Part shown: piece after piece, positions 63,787 through 64,000 of the stretch
Layout: every line of letters starts with the position of its first letter
Numbering within the stretch: the stretch's first letter is position 1
DNA from: an uncultured Paracoccaceae bacterium
Lineage (GTDB): Bacteria > Pseudomonadota > Alphaproteobacteria > Rhodobacterales > Rhodobacteraceae
Direction of reading: 5' to 3'
Length of the DNA stretch: 64,000 nt
Assembly (NCBI GenBank): GCA_947503775.1
Contig: CANNFE010000010.1
Location: 1-64,000, forward strand
Program-made: the position numbers and the translations under genes
The notes under the pieces: model-generated
What the model was told of the DNA's origin: nothing
What the model saw: only the letters and a program-made list of their open reading frames with translations
Databases searched by the model: none

Positions 63787-64000
63787 ATGGCGACGAAAGC
63801 ACAAGACTACACCGCGATCTTCAAGGACATGATGGGTTCGTTCCCCGTCGACACGAAAGTCATGGAAGATGCGTTCAAGACGCAGGCGACCCTCAACGAG
63901 AAGATGAGCCACGTGGCTCTCGAGGCGGCTGAAAAGTCGACCGAGATCTCGTCGAAGTGGACCAAAGAGACGCTCACCAAGATGGGCTCGCTCACCACCG
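63787..64000 (+). CDS. phaP: phasin family protein (partial, runs off the window)
   Basis: The ATG at 63787 starts MATKAQDYTAIFKDMMGSF, followed by a helical sequence (PVDTKVMEDAFKTQATLNEKMSHVALEAAEKSTEISSKWTKETLTKMGSL) with no stop before the right edge (71 codons visible). Phasins coat PHA granules; amphipathic helices, low Cys and high Ala/Lys/Glu fit. It is the next gene after phaC, 157 bases away, with PhaR-like palindromes in its leader. The C-terminal part is missing only because the window ends. Confidence 0.88.
   Translation, partial: MATKAQDYTAIFKDMMGSFPVDTKVMEDAFKTQATLNEKMSHVALEAAEKSTEISSKWTKETLTKMGSLTT

Overview
The window reads as a stretch of an alphaproteobacterial chromosome, most likely Rhodobacterales/Rhodobacteraceae (Roseobacter-like). 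The pointers are high GC over most of its length, Irr-type iron boxes, an imelysin/di-haem oxidoreductase/DUF1513 iron cluster, an LdtR-type MarR regulator, DUF1289, DUF1194, a phaZ-phaC-phasin locus, Hint-domain protein and many ATGA-coupled operons. This assignment is inference from gene families; no database search was possible.

Layout. 0-4.5 kb: envelope genes (a broken SpvB-like toxin start, two OmpA-family proteins, one fused to a YceI domain, and a small secreted protein with a CxxCH motif). 4.5-8.2 kb: oxyR/katG divergent pair and a RidA-like gene. 8.4-13 kb: a complete branched-chain-amino-acid-type ABC transporter (binding protein, two permeases, two ATPases). 13.1-20.3 kb: an iron/haem region: two small unknown proteins flanking HemP, a periplasmic imelysin, DUF1289, Dps, an unknown protein, then a di-haem oxidoreductase, second imelysin and DUF1513. 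Near-identical palindromes of the Irr (ICE) type precede katG and dps, tying peroxide and iron defence together. 20.5-26.7 kb: a compositionally different (AT-richer) segment with a classical autotransporter and three Tad-type pseudopilin/TadG-like proteins.

27-40 kb: ergothioneine genes egtB-egtD, a membrane Ser/Thr kinase with a PDZ-like periplasmic end, an orphan TRAP binding protein, a phosphate-binding-protein/OmpA fusion, aspartate aminotransferase, an XRE regulator with sdhE, and LdtR. 40-46 kb: glyoxalase I, thyX, a cold-shock protein, then a complete bufferin operon (DUF2282 precursor peptide, MNIO enzyme BufB, DUF2063 partner BufC, DoxX protein), a recently recognised copper-related RiPP system, and thrS.

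46-59 kb: an MFS exporter, an ArsR-SRPBCC/SRPBCC/MAPEG operon, then a very GC-rich run that looks like an undescribed catabolic cluster: a GPH-type transporter, a sulfopropanediol/histidinol-dehydrogenase-like enzyme, two double-domain SnoaL/NTF2-like proteins, an SDR, a cobalamin-independent methionine-synthase-like zinc transferase and an alpha/beta hydrolase. It also holds a VOC gene broken by an exact 8-bp tandem duplication. 59-64 kb: a Hint-domain protein and the polyhydroxyalkanoate genes phaZ (divergent), phaC and the start of a phasin, with TGC-rich palindromes resembling PhaR sites. No tRNA, rRNA, CRISPR array, or complete insertion sequence was recognised.
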